Origin: Ariolimax columbianus
Taxonomy: Eukaryota; Mollusca; Gastropoda; Stylommatophora; Arionidae
NCBI GenBank assembly: GCA_036924085.1
Contig: JAVGWX010000003.1
Coordinates: 117,932,264-117,996,263 of the forward strand
DNA length: 64,000 nucleotides
Reading direction: 5' to 3'
The position numbers were made by a program, and so were the translations under genes. The notes under the pieces were generated by a model, which saw nothing but the letters and a program-made list of their open reading frames with translations, was not told the origin of the DNA and did not search any database. This document shows, one piece after another, positions 11,911 to 23,892 of the stretch (the stretch's first letter is position 1; each line of letters opens with the position of its first letter).

Positions 11911-12900
11911 TGAAATAAAAGTCGGACGTCAGTGGCAAAATTAATTGGGCATCTGATAGTGGGCATAGTGAGCATCATAGTGTTGGTGTTTCACAACAAA
12001 GGTACGGGGTTAAACTCATGGTACCGGCAAGCTAAAGAAACCCCACTGTTTGCCCTGGCCGTTATTCTAACTTTGAACATGATCACACTCATCCACATCA
12101 CTCATGACCATACTCAGTAAATGACATATCACACAGCAGGTGGCATATTTATTATACAATACTCATACCAGAAAAATGAGTAGTGAAATTACAAACACAA
12201 TACAATACATATCATCTTAACCAAGTATTCTATTATTATATATATGTTTATGTACATATTAACTAAAGCGGAAATGTTAAGCATTAGCTCTTGATGGAAT
12301 TCCCAACTATCTAAAACCCAGTTCTATTGTCTTACTCGCATCGCACACACACACACACACATCTCTTTAACTGCATCCTCAACACACCTTACCAAAAACT
12401 TCCTCACTCAAATCCCCTCCGGCGGGCGATCTGGACATACCTCGTTCACAATGTCCCATGATTACAACACGTTCAGATTATCTATCACTAACATTCGTTC
12501 AACAGTCTATCAATCGCTCCTCTATCTAAGTCGGTGAGCTAAACAGACTATCTAAATTCAGTCTCTCTCCCTCTCTCTCGCTCTCATTTCTCTATCCAGC
12601 CTCCTCTCCATCCAGCCTCCTGAGCTAAACTTTGTCTCGAGTTATATACACTCAAGCAAAGTCAGAGCTGACCAATGGATCTCAGGGGATGACTCTATTC
12701 AGTCTTATTTGAACGAAACACTTTGCACACCTGTCACTCATTCTCCCCCTACCCAAATCGGAAGGCCAGTGGTCAGCTCCTACCTGTCCACATTCTTTGC
12801 CCCAACTCTGTTTTCCTTTGTTGAGACGGTGAGTGACCTTGACACGCATTCAGGTACCTTTGTTATCAGCAACCACGTCACCCCTGTCCTAAACTCTCTG
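11911..12900. other. no gene recognised
   Basis: This stretch includes a short CA run near 12345 and pyrimidine-rich CTCT patches near 12560-12615. Open frames at 11932 and 12709 show no family features. Confidence 0.4.
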
Positions 12901-12915
12901 CTCCGGCGGGAACTG

Positions 12916-13012
12916 TTACAGGTACCTTACTGTTAAGGAACACAAAGCAGGGAGGAAGAGTGCTGGCCACCCCACCTCACGCTGTAGCTTAGTACAATGA
13001 AGTCCCTATAAT
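12916..13012 (+). mobile_element. SINE 3' fragment
   Basis: The segment ggtacct...gcagggaggaagagtgctggccaccccacctcac matches the 3' half of SINE copy 3 (11131-11230). The tRNA-like head is absent, so it is a partial relic. Confidence 0.5.
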
Positions 13013-13278
13013 TGCATCACAGCGTCTGTTATGAACTACATTTACTATGTTACTGTTTTTATATGTGTTTGTATTGTAGCTATACTATTCATTATTGGCA
13101 ATAACTAATATTTATGTTCTGTTTATAATAAACAATAATCTATAGAGAAAAGACATTGATTATGATATGAAGGGAAGTTTCGAAAAAAAAAGAAGAAGCA
13201 AAAACGAATGATTGTTCGTGACAACTATCACAATGGAAGTATTTTATCTCCACTCAGGTCAAATATTTAACGAACAAC

Positions 13279-14060
13279 AGAAAAGAAAGTAAAGTAATGG
13301 GCATCCATGATACGAGTACAGGAATGAAGTGCTTTGTCTGGAGAGAGAGATGAGCTAAGATGTTATACCAGCGAGACATCCCAGAAAAGGTGTCATGGCT
13401 AGGCTAGTCTTTCGTCACTCAGCACTTGAGACTATGGACAATAGTCCGATTAGATCCAGTCAAATGTATAGACTCAATTTCAATTACTTCCTGGGATCAA
13501 GATGCTGAGCAGCGCATGAGCTGCAGTGTTCAGCGACCCATAGCTGACTGCTAGCGTCAGGGCCAGCGAACAAGAGCTGCCAGGACCCTTCTACACCTCC
13601 ACACGGTAATCCTGGATAACAGGCTGCAACAGAGCAGACTGGCTAAGGAGAAGGGATCGAAGAAGGATTGATAACCCGGTACTCAAAAAATTCTTGCTGG
13701 AGTTAGATGTGTTGGACTGAAAGGTGCAAATATCGCCGTCAAGCTGTAAATTACGACACAACGCATTCCGTTCTCTCGACTACATTCTGCTACTTATACC
13801 CGTGTCAGGGTTTGGTAGCGGGAGATTGAGAACGAACGAAGCCAAGCCAATTACTTCCTAACCTTCCTGCAACCAGCCATAGACCATAGGTCATGGTCGC
13901 AAGTGTTCAATGACGAAAGGCTAGCCTAGATGTGACACCTTTTTGGGGTGTCCCGCTGGTCTAGCACCTTAACTCGTCTCTCTATTGTGGCAGGACGCTT
14001 GGGTCACCAGTAAATCCAATGTTGGAATTCCAGGTTATTTCTTACTTCACTTTCTTTTCT
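13279..14060. mobile_element. long inverted-repeat (foldback/MITE-like) element, split by a SINE-like insertion
   Basis: The left arm (13279-13447) and the right arm (13866-14060) are inverted copies of each other. Both outer ends read agaaaagaaag going inward. The inner parts pair strongly over about 100 bp: gagagatgagctaagatg..., accagcgagacatccc, aaaaggtgtcat, ggctaggctagtctttcgtca, cacttgagactatgg on the left against their near reverse complements on the right. Removing the 355-bp insertion and one 12-bp duplication leaves an element of about 415 bp that is mostly hairpin. No transposase frame or clear target duplication is seen. Confidence 0.72.
13493..13847 (+). mobile_element. SINE-like element, copy 2, with 12-bp target duplication
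   Basis: The duplicated site CAATTACTTCCT lies at 13481-13492 and 13848-13859, bounding a 355-bp insert exactly. The insert starts gggatcaagatgctgagcag and ends gagaacgaacgaagccaagc. It aligns in the same orientation with 37927-38286 and inverted with 1265-1606. Flanking duplication, lack of terminal inverted repeats and variable 5' completeness in other copies point to LINE-driven retroposition. I could not find clear polymerase III boxes, so its origin is unknown. Confidence 0.85.
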
Positions 14061-14487
14061 AATTGTCGTTATTTTTATTACTCGAGTGCAGATAAATACT
14101 TGTTTTGTTATCGTTGTCATTAACGGACATTCTTTGCTTACCACTCGTTGCCTCTAGGATTCCCCACATTCCCCTCCCATAGTAAAAAAAAACACTTTTA
14201 AATGGCATTAAAGTGATTAAGTGCTTTCGTTCATATTTGTGTGTATCATGTTCATTTGACAAAAATATTAAGACCACCTTTCAACTCCTCGTGTTTACAA
14301 CCTAGGTATCATGCTCTCGTATCTTGATCTGCAGCTATAGTAATGTGTATGCAGGTGTTCGCTGAGATCTGACAATATTTTTAAAGGTTCGTCCACGAAG
14401 AAAAGATTGAGAAAAGCAGTCAATGCATTGTACTCATTGATGATGTTCAACATCTCCCATTTATACTAGTTTCATGAAATGTAATGT
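14061..14487. other. no gene recognised
   Basis: AT-rich unique sequence between the inverted-repeat element and the SR2-like LINE. Confidence 0.4.
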
Positions 14488-15883
14488 TTGAGACCAGACA
14501 TCCTACCAGCACAGGAGGACCTGCCGATAAACTGTGATATTACAAGTAATTCGAGTTTCTAAGGAACGGAAAAGCAGCAGAACATGATGGGATACCACCG
14601 GAAACCATAAAAGCAGATGTTGAAACGTCTACTACCATGCTCCATAACTTGATAGGCGCTATCTAGGAGCAAGAAAGCTTAACCTGGTGAAATTGCCTAA
14701 GAAGGGAGATTTACAGGAATGCAAAAACTATAGAGGAATAAAGTTTTTATCAGTGCTGGGAAAGGTGTTAAATAGAGTAATACTAGAAAGGTTGAAAAAG
14801 GTAGTGGATAAAAAGATAAGATATGAGCAGGCGGGCTTCAGACAGATTAGATCATGCATTGACCAGATAGCCACATTGCGGATAATTGTGAAGCAGTCAT
14901 TGGATTGGAATTCGTGTGGGTACATCAATTTCGTTGATTATGAAAAGGCTTTCGACAGTTTGGACAGAGATATACTCTGGAAACTACTGAGGCACTATGG
15001 AATTCCTCAAAAGCTCACAAACAAAACTAGACAGAAGCATGAAAGTATGCAATGTTATACACGAGAGACAACTCACAGAGCCATTCAAAATTAAATCAGG
15101 GATATGACAGTGTTGCCTACTGTCGCCTTTCCTGATCATCCTGACAGTGGACTGGATTATGAAAGTAACAACAAATGAGAAATACAATCCAGCGACATTG
15201 AATAAACAGCTGGAGGACCTGGATTTTACGACTGATATAGCCCTTCTGTCCAACAGCCAAAGCCAAATGCAAAGGAAATTGGATAGACTGGCTTATACCT
15301 CTAAACAAGTCGGTTTGAAGATCCATAAGGAAAAGACAAAAATAATTGGGGTCAATGCAGCAAACACAGAACCAATAAGGCTGAGAGGAATACCACTGGA
15401 AGAGGTAGATCTATTTACATACCTAGGAAGTATCATCAACAAGGAAGGACGTGGATATAAAAATAAGGACACAAAAAGCAAGAGTTGCATTCGGAATGTT
15501 GAAACCAAGATGGAACTCAAAGGAAGTAAGCAGGAAAACAAAAATAAGGATTTTCAATTCAAATGTGTAGCCAGTCCTGCTGTATGGAGCGGAAACCTGG
15601 AGGATGACTAAAGGCAATAACAGGTGACTGCAGGGTTTTGTCAACAGATGCCTGAGAAAGATTCTTGATATAAAATGGTTTGACAAAGTTAGAAACGACA
15701 GACTGTGGGAGAGAGCGTGACAAGGTAAATTGGAACAGAAAATCTTAGGAAGAAAGTGGAAATGGATGGGTCATACATTAAGAAACCCCAAGACAAGAAA
15801 ACAGGAAAAATCTGGAAGGAAGTGGAAAAGATAGCACATGATTGAGCTACTTGGCGAGGGTTGTGGGATAGAAGGCGATAGAT

Positions 15884-15890
<7 letters not shown>
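14488..15890 (+). mobile_element. SR2-like LINE, copy 1 (5'-truncated, frameshifted)
   Basis: This is a reverse transcriptase-type non-LTR element of the RTE group resembling schistosome SR2. In order it has DILPAQEDLPINCD (14495), GKAAEHDGIPPETIKAD (14570), LPKKGDLQECKNYRGI and LLSVLGKVLNRVILERLKK-type residues (14690-14800), EQAGFR (14826) and palm motif FVDYEKAFDSLDRDILWKLLRHYGIP (14929). A frameshift follows near 15015. Then come DWIMK (15150), a degenerate palm LEDLDFTTDIALLS (15210; FTTD in place of FADD), LFTYLGSIINKEG (15410) and LRKILDIKWFDK (15655). At least three frame breaks and in-frame stops make it dead. It ends in gggatagaaggcgatag, matching the 3' end of the minus-strand copy near 27245. 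Confidence 0.9.
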
Positions 15891-15930
<40 letters not shown>

Positions 15931-15972
15931 AGCGAGCGAGCGAGAAATAGAGAGAGAGAGAGAGAGAGAAAG
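15891..15972. repeat. (GA)n microsatellite at LINE 3' tail
   Basis: A GA run with a few GC interruptions directly follows the SR2-like LINE tail gatagatggatag, so it probably grew from the tail repeat. Confidence 0.9.
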
Positions 15973-16310
15973 AATATGTGAGAGCGTTAGTGATTGGCGA
16001 TATCCATATTAGCGTGCTGGCGACTTGTGAAGACTAGGTTACGGTAGCATTCCGGGTAATGTATACTATAGAAATGGAACATATGGTAATCCACATTATG
16101 AGCACAGATGTAACGATATTATATTTGGCACAGGAATCCGTAAACGTACGCACGCTAAAATTAATTTCCATTGGACGGATGGACCGAAACATCAAATGGC
16201 AAGCCGGGTCCGCACTTGATGACTCATTTCTGAAGGTATACTATAAAGAAGAGTGCATGAGTAGCAGAGTGATAGAGTGATGGCTTCTAGCTAAAAAATG
16301 TATTTGGTTC
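15973..16310. other. no gene recognised
   Basis: A 73-codon open frame at 16059-16280 has no recognisable features. Confidence 0.4.
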
Positions 16311-16311
16311 A

Positions 16312-16700
16312 CCTTTGACCATAATCGCGTTTTAAATACCCTCTGGTACGTTGACCATGATCTTACTCTTCTCAGCACTGATTTCCATCTCAAATTGTTT
16401 GGCACAATTATCCAGGTTTGCGACTAGCCTTGCAAGTTCAGGTTCTGTTCCAGCCAGACCAGTAATGTCGTCGGCAAACCAGAGGTTGGTGAGTATGCGC
16501 CCACCTATACTGACCGTCCCTACCTGTTCATCCAATGCGTCTGGCATAATGCGTTCTAGAAAAACATTGAAGAGGAGACACTCCAGACGCATGCCGGTTG
16601 TCGTGCGGAACCACTCACCTATGGTCCCGTTGAGGTAAACACACTGCTGGCATCGGAGTACAGTTACTCAATGACGTGGGTGAGCCGCCATCCTATCTTG
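16312..16700 (-). mobile_element. LINE reverse transcriptase fragment (RTE-type, separate family)
   Basis: Reading leftward on the minus strand, the segment encodes VIE.LYSDASSV, WFRTTTGM in a neighbouring frame, LFNVFLERIMPDAL, GTVSIGGRILTNLWFADDITGLAG and a final MEISAEKSKIMVN. FADD is the catalytic palm motif of the RT. This family is different in sequence from the SR2-like and RTE-like copies in the window. Upstream and downstream parts are missing, so it is a 390-bp relic. Confidence 0.85.
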
Positions 16701-16968
16701 TACTTGATCGACATAAGTAATTTTTTTTTAATTTCTAGTCGCATTGTAATTCAATTCATGAGTTATGGGCATATGATTAAATGGTTGCATGAAGAATATT
16801 GCTGGCAAATACTGACAAAGTGAACTGTTTGTTCCTTATACTGAAGGATGAGTGGAATGATGTGGATGAGTTTGAAGTGGATGAGATTGGGGGTGAAAAG
16901 GATGGACCAGGAAATGATTGTGTTGACTTACATAACTATTTCGGAATACGTCAGATAATTCAGCTAGT
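16701..16968. other. no gene recognised
   Basis: Unique AT-rich sequence. Confidence 0.35.
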
Positions 16969-17172
16969 CTTACTATAACGATCGTCAAACTGGTTTACCT
17001 TTATCTTACTATAAAGATCTCCAATTAGGATTATCTTTATCTTACTATAAAGATCTCCAATTAGGATTATCTTTATTTTACTATAAAGATCTCCAATTGG
17101 GATTATCTTTATCTTACTATAAAGATCTCCAATTGGGATTATCTTTATCCTATTATAATTCCCTGAGGGAAT
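16969..17172. repeat. 36-bp tandem repeat, about five units
   Basis: Units of ctttatcttactataaagat plus ctccaattaggattat repeat every 36 bp, with decayed edge copies on both sides (from 16965 and to about 17200). Confidence 0.9.
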
Positions 17173-17499
17173 ACCTTTATCGTACTATACAGATAACCGT
17201 TCCTAACACCTTTCTTAACTAATCACAGTAGTCCAAACTGATATATGTCTCTTGTCCTAACGTCACTCAAAATGTTCGTAGGTTAGTCCAGCCCAGCTCA
17301 GTGGTACCATCTAGCACCATTACCTTCTTTCTTCTATTGTGCGCAGCAAACTATCCCAACCGATGTACCTTTTCAATATTAGATTACTTGTCCCGCCAAC
17401 AACCAATATAAACTCGTGTTATTTTACATTTGTCATATCAGCTGAAGTGATATGACCACGTCTAACGGTCCAAGGATCTTGCAAATACGATAAAACGGG

Positions 17500-17670
17500 G
17501 CACAGTATAAGGCAAGCGAAGATGAGCACGTCCGATAAAACTATGAGAAGACATCAATGAATGGGCTAACCTATGACCCGAGGAAGCAACACAAAAATAC
17601 AACCGCAGATAGAGAGGGGTGGCGTATGATTGTGGAGGTGTCAGCGCGGTGCCTCAGCAAAATCAAGAAG
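17500..17670 (+). mobile_element. possible LINE C-terminal scrap
   Basis: One frame reads LTYDPRKQHKNTTADREGWRMIVE at about 17567-17638. It resembles the end of RTE-type LINE proteins (a W/R-rich line followed by ADRE.W...V). The similarity is short and there is no other domain, so this is tentative. Confidence 0.35.
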
Positions 17671-19190
17671 TCACGGGATAAGAACTGAACCGATATCAGC
17701 TATCCATCTGCCATGTGATCCTTTTCGTGCTCTTTAACAAGATCGTTTTATGTGCTAGGTTTCAGCTTTACATTCCCTAATGATGACGAACCATTTTATT
17801 GTTGGTCTTGCTACGTGTTCAGCGCATGAAGTAGTTCATACACTTTTGATGCGGTGGACACGTTTTGTTCTAACTCTCATTGTGGCATTGGTGACCTCTC
17901 TGTCAATACATTTCACATGTTGTAATTTTCTCCTCATTTTACTTGGATAGGGGTTATTTTTTTAGACTGCTAACAAAGTCTTGGGAAGTGCGAAAGTAAC
18001 TGACGGGGTCTGCAAGCATTGATTAGTCTTTATTGGTATGTTAGGATTGAATGGTCCAAGTGTAACATATGTTAGCCCATATGGAAGAGTTTATATTAGA
18101 CATCATTAGTGTTAAGGGTAAGTAAGAGAAGAAGAATAAGTAGAAAGCCATTTTTTGTAATTCTTTAGTGTTGTTGAAGGGTCTGGTGGCGGGAATATTG
18201 CATTGACAAGACGATACACGAGAAAAGAGCGGCTGCCTTGAGTCTGGACAACTGAACTAAGACCAACATAAATTAGCGAGTTTAAACATACTAGGTACGT
18301 AAGTTATTCTACACCATTCAACTAATCCCACCCAAAACTGGCGCCAGACGTCTGAGCACATATGACACAGCGAGCTGGGACCTGGAAATTCGGCAAAAAG
18401 GGGTACGTTAATGACCAATGAGGGATTTAGCGCAGAAATCACACCCCTATACAGGACTTGAGCAAGTCAAAAGGCGGGGGATATACATTCTAGTTGCAAA
18501 CGAGAGAACGAGCAGGTCGCAAGTACTAGACGAGTGGAGAGACTCACGAGTCCAACAGATTCAACAAGACAAGTCCATGTGTAGGTGCGGAAACATTGGT
18601 AACTATGCAGTTAGTTAATTAACTCAGAGATGCTTAAAGCTATTAGTAAATCAGTCATGGAAAAACCATCTTCGCGAATTCTGTTACTTTAAACGAAATT
18701 ATTCTGTTAGTAAAGTGTACCAGTTCGTTTTCTAGACGTGAGTTGAAGATTTCTCTCGAAATTGACAAATTCCTTACAGTCGCCCGTCAAGGAAAGAGTG
18801 AATATTTTCATCAAAAGCGGCAGTTACATGTCTGAAAACAAGTCAGTAGATAACAGAAGCGAAAGACGGTTTATTTGAACCAAGATATCAAAACCCTGGG
18901 AATAGTTTAGGCGAGCCAACTATATATGGTCTTTTCACCAAACGGCTTGGGAAATAAAGTATAAATAGATTAGTTATACGATAAGGTAAGGTCATAGGTT
19001 CTAGTAACTAGGCGTGAGAGTTGGAGAGTTTACTGAGTGTTGTAAAAAAAAAATCGATGTTGTTGTAACCTCATTATGCTATATATTACATGTGTTGGCA
19101 CTAATGAGTGTTAGTACTTCAATAAAGTATTGGCGAAAAGTGTCGTGTGCCACGTGTATAGTCAAGTAGGTTAGATGTCAGCCCCGCCAC
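17671..19190. other. no gene recognised
   Basis: Unique sequence with scattered short open frames (for example 18418-18618) and no family signature. Confidence 0.45.
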
Positions 19191-19194
19191 ACGT

Positions 19195-19975
19195 GCTGTT
19201 GTGTAAGAATTGAATGGTCAGTAATGATTTAATGGTCCGTGTTGGTATGTAAGGATTGAATGGTCAGTAATGATTGAATGGTCCGTGTTGCTATGTAAGG
19301 ATTGAATGGTCCGTGTTGGTATGTAAGGATTGAATGGTCCGTGTTGGTATGTAAGGATTGAATGGTCCGTGTTGCTATGTAAGGATTGAATGGTCCGTGT
19401 TGCTATGTAAGGATTGAATGGTCCGTGTTGGTATGTAAGGATTGAATGGCCCGTGTTGGTATGTAAGAAGTGAATGGTCCGTGCTGCTATGTAATAATTG
19501 AATGGTCAGTAATGATTGAATGGTCCGTGTTGGTATGTAAGGATTGAATGGTCCGTGTTGCTATGTAAGGATTGAATGGTCCGTGTTGGCATGTAAGAAT
19601 TGAATGGTCAGTAGTGATTGAATGGTCCGTGTTGGTATGTAAGGATTGAATGGTCCGTGTTGCTATGTAAGGATTGACGGGTCCGTGTTGGTATGTAAGG
19701 ATTGATTGATCAGTGAAGATTGAATGGGCCGTGCTGGTATGTAAGGATTGAATGGTCCGTGTTGCTATGTAAGGATTGAATGATCAGTGAAGATTAAATG
19801 GTCCGTGCTGGTATGTAAGGATTGAATGGTCCGTGTTGCTATGTAAGTATTGAATGATCAGTGAAGATTTAATGGTCCGTGTTGGTATGTAAGGGTTGAA
19901 TGGTCCGTGTTCGTGTGTAAGTACTGAAGTCTGTGATGTCTGTAAGTACTGAATTGTGCGTGCTAGTCCGTAAAA
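19195..19975. repeat. 28-bp satellite, block A
   Basis: About 27 units on the pattern gttggtatgtaaggattgaa plus tggtccgt repeat every 28 bp. Some carry an extra gaatggtcagtaatgatt segment. The same 28-bp framework recurs in blocks B and C after the LINE relic at 20270-20700. Confidence 0.93.
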
Positions 19976-20269
19976 TCTGTAAGTATGGATGGAAAAACAC
20001 GCATACTCAGTGATATTTACTGAGAGCAAAGTGTATGTGAGGTATGGCAGGATTTACTAGTCTTTATAAATCTAAAAATAGGAGAGTGACAAGGATGCGT
20101 GTTGTCCCCGTGTTTGTTTGAATATTTTCATAAAACAAAGTGGTTACCAGAAAGAGAAAATACCAGGACTCATTATCGTTGGAGTAGCAATTCATTTTCT
20201 GAGATATGGGGGTGTCACTGTTCTGTCAGCTAAAAACCAACACGATTTACCAGGATTTGAATATTAAGT

Positions 20270-20700
20270 AAAGAACTAGGCTATGGATATCGATTGTACA
20301 TTAACACTGAGAAAATGAAAACTATGATAATGAGCAAAATCAGACAAGAGCTTCTCCTATCCTGGAAATATAAGAACAGAAATCAAATAGAAATCAGTAA
20401 GAAAATAAAAATATCCAAAGTTCTTATCGACAAGGGTATTTATATATTGATACTCAAATAAATGACTCCATATTTAAAAATGCAAGTTATGAGGTGTTGC
20501 GCATCCTCGTAATTGTTTTACGGCGCAGAAACATGAACAATGAAGAAACAGTTGAATAAAAGAATGGATGCCTTTGAAATGTGTATACAAAGAGGAAAGA
20601 GGTGCATCTAGTTGGAAGAACAGAAAACAAACAAGGAAGTCATGGAGTAAGTAGAGGAGCAAAGAGAATTAATGAACGAAATCATGAGTGACATAGTCAA
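20270..20700 (+). mobile_element. LINE C-terminal fragment inside the 28-bp satellite
   Basis: Translated pieces read YRLYINTEKMKTMIMSK at about 20292-20340 and, in another frame, VLR.YGAETWTMKKQLNKRMDAFEM at about 20480-20580. These match the connection region after the RT palm in RTE-type LINEs. Stops and shifts occur throughout. Satellite lies on both sides (up to 19975 and from 20715). Confidence 0.65.
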
Positions 20701-20714
20701 GATATTGTGTCCAC

Positions 20715-21535
20715 ATTAATAGATCGTGTTGGTCTGTAGGTATTGTGTGGTCTGTGTTAGTTTGTAGGTATTGTGTGGTCCGTGTTAGATTGTGTGGTCT
20801 GTGTTGGTTTGTAGGTATTGTGTGGTCTGTGTTGGTCTGTGTTAGATTGTGTGGTCTGTGTTGGTTTGTAGGTATTGTGTGGTCCGTGTTAGATTGTGTG
20901 GTCTGTGTTGGTCTGTAGGTATTGTGTGGTATGTGTTGGTTTGTAGGTATTGTGTGGTCTGTGTTAGATTGTGTGGTCTGTTGGTATTGTGTGGTCCGTG
21001 TTAGATTGTGTGGTCTGTGTTGGTTTGTAGGTATTGTGTGGTCTGTGTTAGATTGTGTGGTCTGTGTTAGATTGTGTGGTCTGTGTTGGTTTGTAGGTAT
21101 TGTGTGGTCCGTGTTAGATTGTGTGGTCTGTGTTGGTCTGTATGTATTGTGTGGTATGTGTTGGTTTGTAGGTATTGTGTGGTCTGTGTTAGATTGTGTT
21201 GTCTGTGTTGGTTTGTAGGTATTGTGTGGTCTGTGTTAGTTTGTAGGTTTTGTGTGGTCTGTGTTAGTTTGTAGGTATTGTGTGGTCTGTGTTGGTCTGT
21301 AGGTATTGTGTGGTCTGTGTTAGTGTGTAGGTATTGTGTGGTCCGTGTTAGATTGTGTGGTCCGTGTTGGACTGTAAGTATTGTGTGGTCTGTGTTGGTT
21401 TGAAGGTAGTATGTGGTCCGTGTTGGTTTGTAAGTAGTGTGTGGTCCGTGTTGGTCTGTAAGTAGTGTGTGGTCCGTGTTGGTTTGTACGTGTTGAGTGG
21501 TCCGTGTTGGACTGTAAATATTTATTAACGGTCAG
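20715..21535. repeat. 28-bp satellite, block B with 19-bp short units
   Basis: Units of gtgtggtctgtgttggtttg plus taggtatt (28 bp) alternate with 19-bp units gtgtggtctgtgttagatt, a nested deletion form. Apparent open frames of 66-98 codons rich in Cys, Val and Trp exist only because the array has few stops. Confidence 0.92.
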
Positions 21536-22290
21536 CAATGGTCTATAAGTATTTATTTAATGGTCCGTGTTGGCGTGAGTATTTATTTAACGGTCCGTAT
21601 TAGTCTGGGGGTTTATATGTTACGGTTCATGTGGGTCTGGAAATAGTTAACGGTCCGTGTTGATATGAAAGTTTTGAGTGGTCTATGTTGACCTGCATGT
21701 ATTGAGTGGTCCTATGTTGTCAGTATGTATTGAGTGGTCTATGTTTGTTAGTATTTATTGAGTGGTCTATGTTTGTCAGTATGTATTGAGTTGTCTATGG
21801 TTGTCAGTATGTATTGAGTGGTCTATGTTTGTTAGTATTTATTGAGTGGTCTATGTTGGTCTGTAAATATTGAATGGTCTATGTTGGTAAGTGAGTAAGT
21901 ATTGGGTGGTCTATGTTGGTCTGTGAGTATTGGGTGGTATATGTTGGTCTGTAAGTATTGGGTGGTATATTTTTGTATGTAAGTATTGGGTCATCTATGT
22001 TGGTCTGTAAGTATTGGGTGGTATATGTTGGTCTGTAAGTATTGGGTGGTATATGTTGGTCTGTAAGTATTGGGTGGTATATGTTGGTCTGTAAGTATTG
22101 GGTCATCTAAGTTGGTCTGTAAGTATTGGGTGGTATATGTTAGTCTGCAAGTATTGGGTGGTCTATGTTGGTCTGTAAGTATTGGGTGGTATATGTTGGT
22201 CTGTAAGTATAGAGTGGTCTATGTTGGTCTGTAAGTATTGAATTGTCTATGTTGCTCAATATGAATGGTTCGTGCTGGTCTGTAAGTACT
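21536..22290. repeat. 28-bp satellite, block C
   Basis: Units of gtggtatatgttggtctgta plus agtattgg repeat every 28 bp, most regular at 21860-22230. It has the same framework as blocks A and B but distinct block-specific bases (TATATG or CTATG in place of CCGTG). Confidence 0.92.
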
Positions 22291-23550
22291 GAGTGGTACA
22301 CGTGGTTCCGCAATACTACCAGCTGTAGTTTTGCACACACAAAAATGTTGTGCATGTGTTTCTGTAATGGAATTGTTTTGGGTATTAAATGTTAATTTTT
22401 GTATCAAGTTTTCCATCTTCCGCTTGAACTCTAAAGTCTTATTAAGTTTCATATTGTTTATGTTTAGTGAACCTAGTTCTCTGCTTATTCCTATAGTTTT
22501 CGTCTTTGGTGTCCTATTGTTTATAATGTATCTTTCGCACTTTCACTGCTTCTTACCAAGTGAGCTCATTTAATTTTGCAATCTGCCTTCGTCATCTTAA
22601 ATCAGGTGTTGGTTATCTGCAAAGAATATTTGATATATTGAGTTTGGTTCCTCGCTTCCTACGTTGGATTCAATTTCCTCCGTTGAAATTTGCCTGGATT
22701 CTGTTTTCGTTAGTAATGGATACATAAAGATGTTGCTCGTCTAAGACTACTTAGCTATTCTACTCACAAGATTCCACTTTTATTTCAGACAAGGCACTCT
22801 CACTAATCGCGTTTCTCTAAGACTGAACAATTTATTTCAAGTTGAGTCAATTCTTGCCTGAAGAGTATAGTTGTTTTCTTTTTTAATATTGTAAATTTTT
22901 TTTTATATTCTCCTGAACAGGAACTCAAGAAGATGGCATAGAACGGTAACAAATGAGGATCACCTGGTGAAACACTATGTTCCAAAGGAAAAGATGAGTG
23001 GATGATGATGAATGAAGGTGGCATTTACAATAGGTTCGGAATATCATTATTGAAGACGAATTGTTAAAGAAACCAGGACTGCGAAAATATATGATTGTTC
23101 ACAGGTTTGCTGTAGTGAGGCTAAATGCTGTGGTGGCCCCTAAAGTGGAAAAGGACAGATAGATGTTGATGACGATGTATAGAACGAGTAAAACAATTCA
23201 CTGAATCTCTCTAGATCCTTGATCTTGATCATAAACATACAAACCACCCAAACCTACATGAGTTCTCGTCACAGCAAAACCCAAATATGTCATTGATAAA
23301 TGCATCTTGGTGGTAATGATTTTCTGTTATTTTACCTAATTTAACTTTCCAACAACTTTTTGGTTTAATCTTGATATTTGCTATTCAGTTTTACTGCAGA
23401 TTCTTTCACACTTGACTGTTTTGAGGTACTAAAGCCCTCGTCTCCCGTGTCTCCACCCTGTCGAGGTCAAGGAGCTTGAGCGTCCCCATGACCTTAATAG
23501 CTATGCAGGCGTAGTTACCAGCAGGGACTCCCAAGACAAACAGATTAACG
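22291..23550. other. no gene recognised
   Basis: Mostly T-rich unique-looking sequence. Minus-strand frames at 22600-22760 weakly recall LINE protein, but no motif is clear enough to call. Confidence 0.4.
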
Positions 23551-23892
23551 GGCAGACACTTGTCCAAGTGGAGACACAAACACGTTGCCCTACACAGAAA
23601 CTTGTCCAAGTGGAGACACAAAGACGTTGCCCTACACAGAAACTTGTCCAAGTGGAGACACAAACACGTTGCCCTACACAGAAACTTGTCCAAGTAGAGA
23701 CACAAACACGTTGCCCTACACAGAAACTTGTCCAAGTGGAGACACAAACACGTTGCCCTACACAGAAACTTGTCCAAGTAGAGACACAAAAACCTTGCCC
23801 TACACAGAAACTTGTCTAAGTGGAGACACAAACACGTTGCCCTACACAGAAACTTGTCCAAGTGGAGACACAAACACGTTGCCCTACAGACA
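23551..23892. repeat. 42-bp tandem repeat, about eight units
   Basis: Units of acagaaacttgtccaagtgg plus agacacaaacacgttgccctac repeat every 42 bp with few changes. Because 42 is a multiple of three, frames stay open on both strands (plus 23568-23819 and 23585-23914; minus 23406-24005 with repeats of DKFLCRATCLCLHL). None has other support as a protein. Confidence 0.93.

Noticed and set aside
11932..12120. 62-codon hydrophobic ORF as a membrane peptide
   Set aside because: No upstream signals, no repeat or family support, and its length is expected by chance in this composition.
20922..21274. Cys/Trp-rich ORFs of 66-98 codons
   Set aside because: They are the translation of the 28-bp and 19-bp satellite units and have no non-repeat part.
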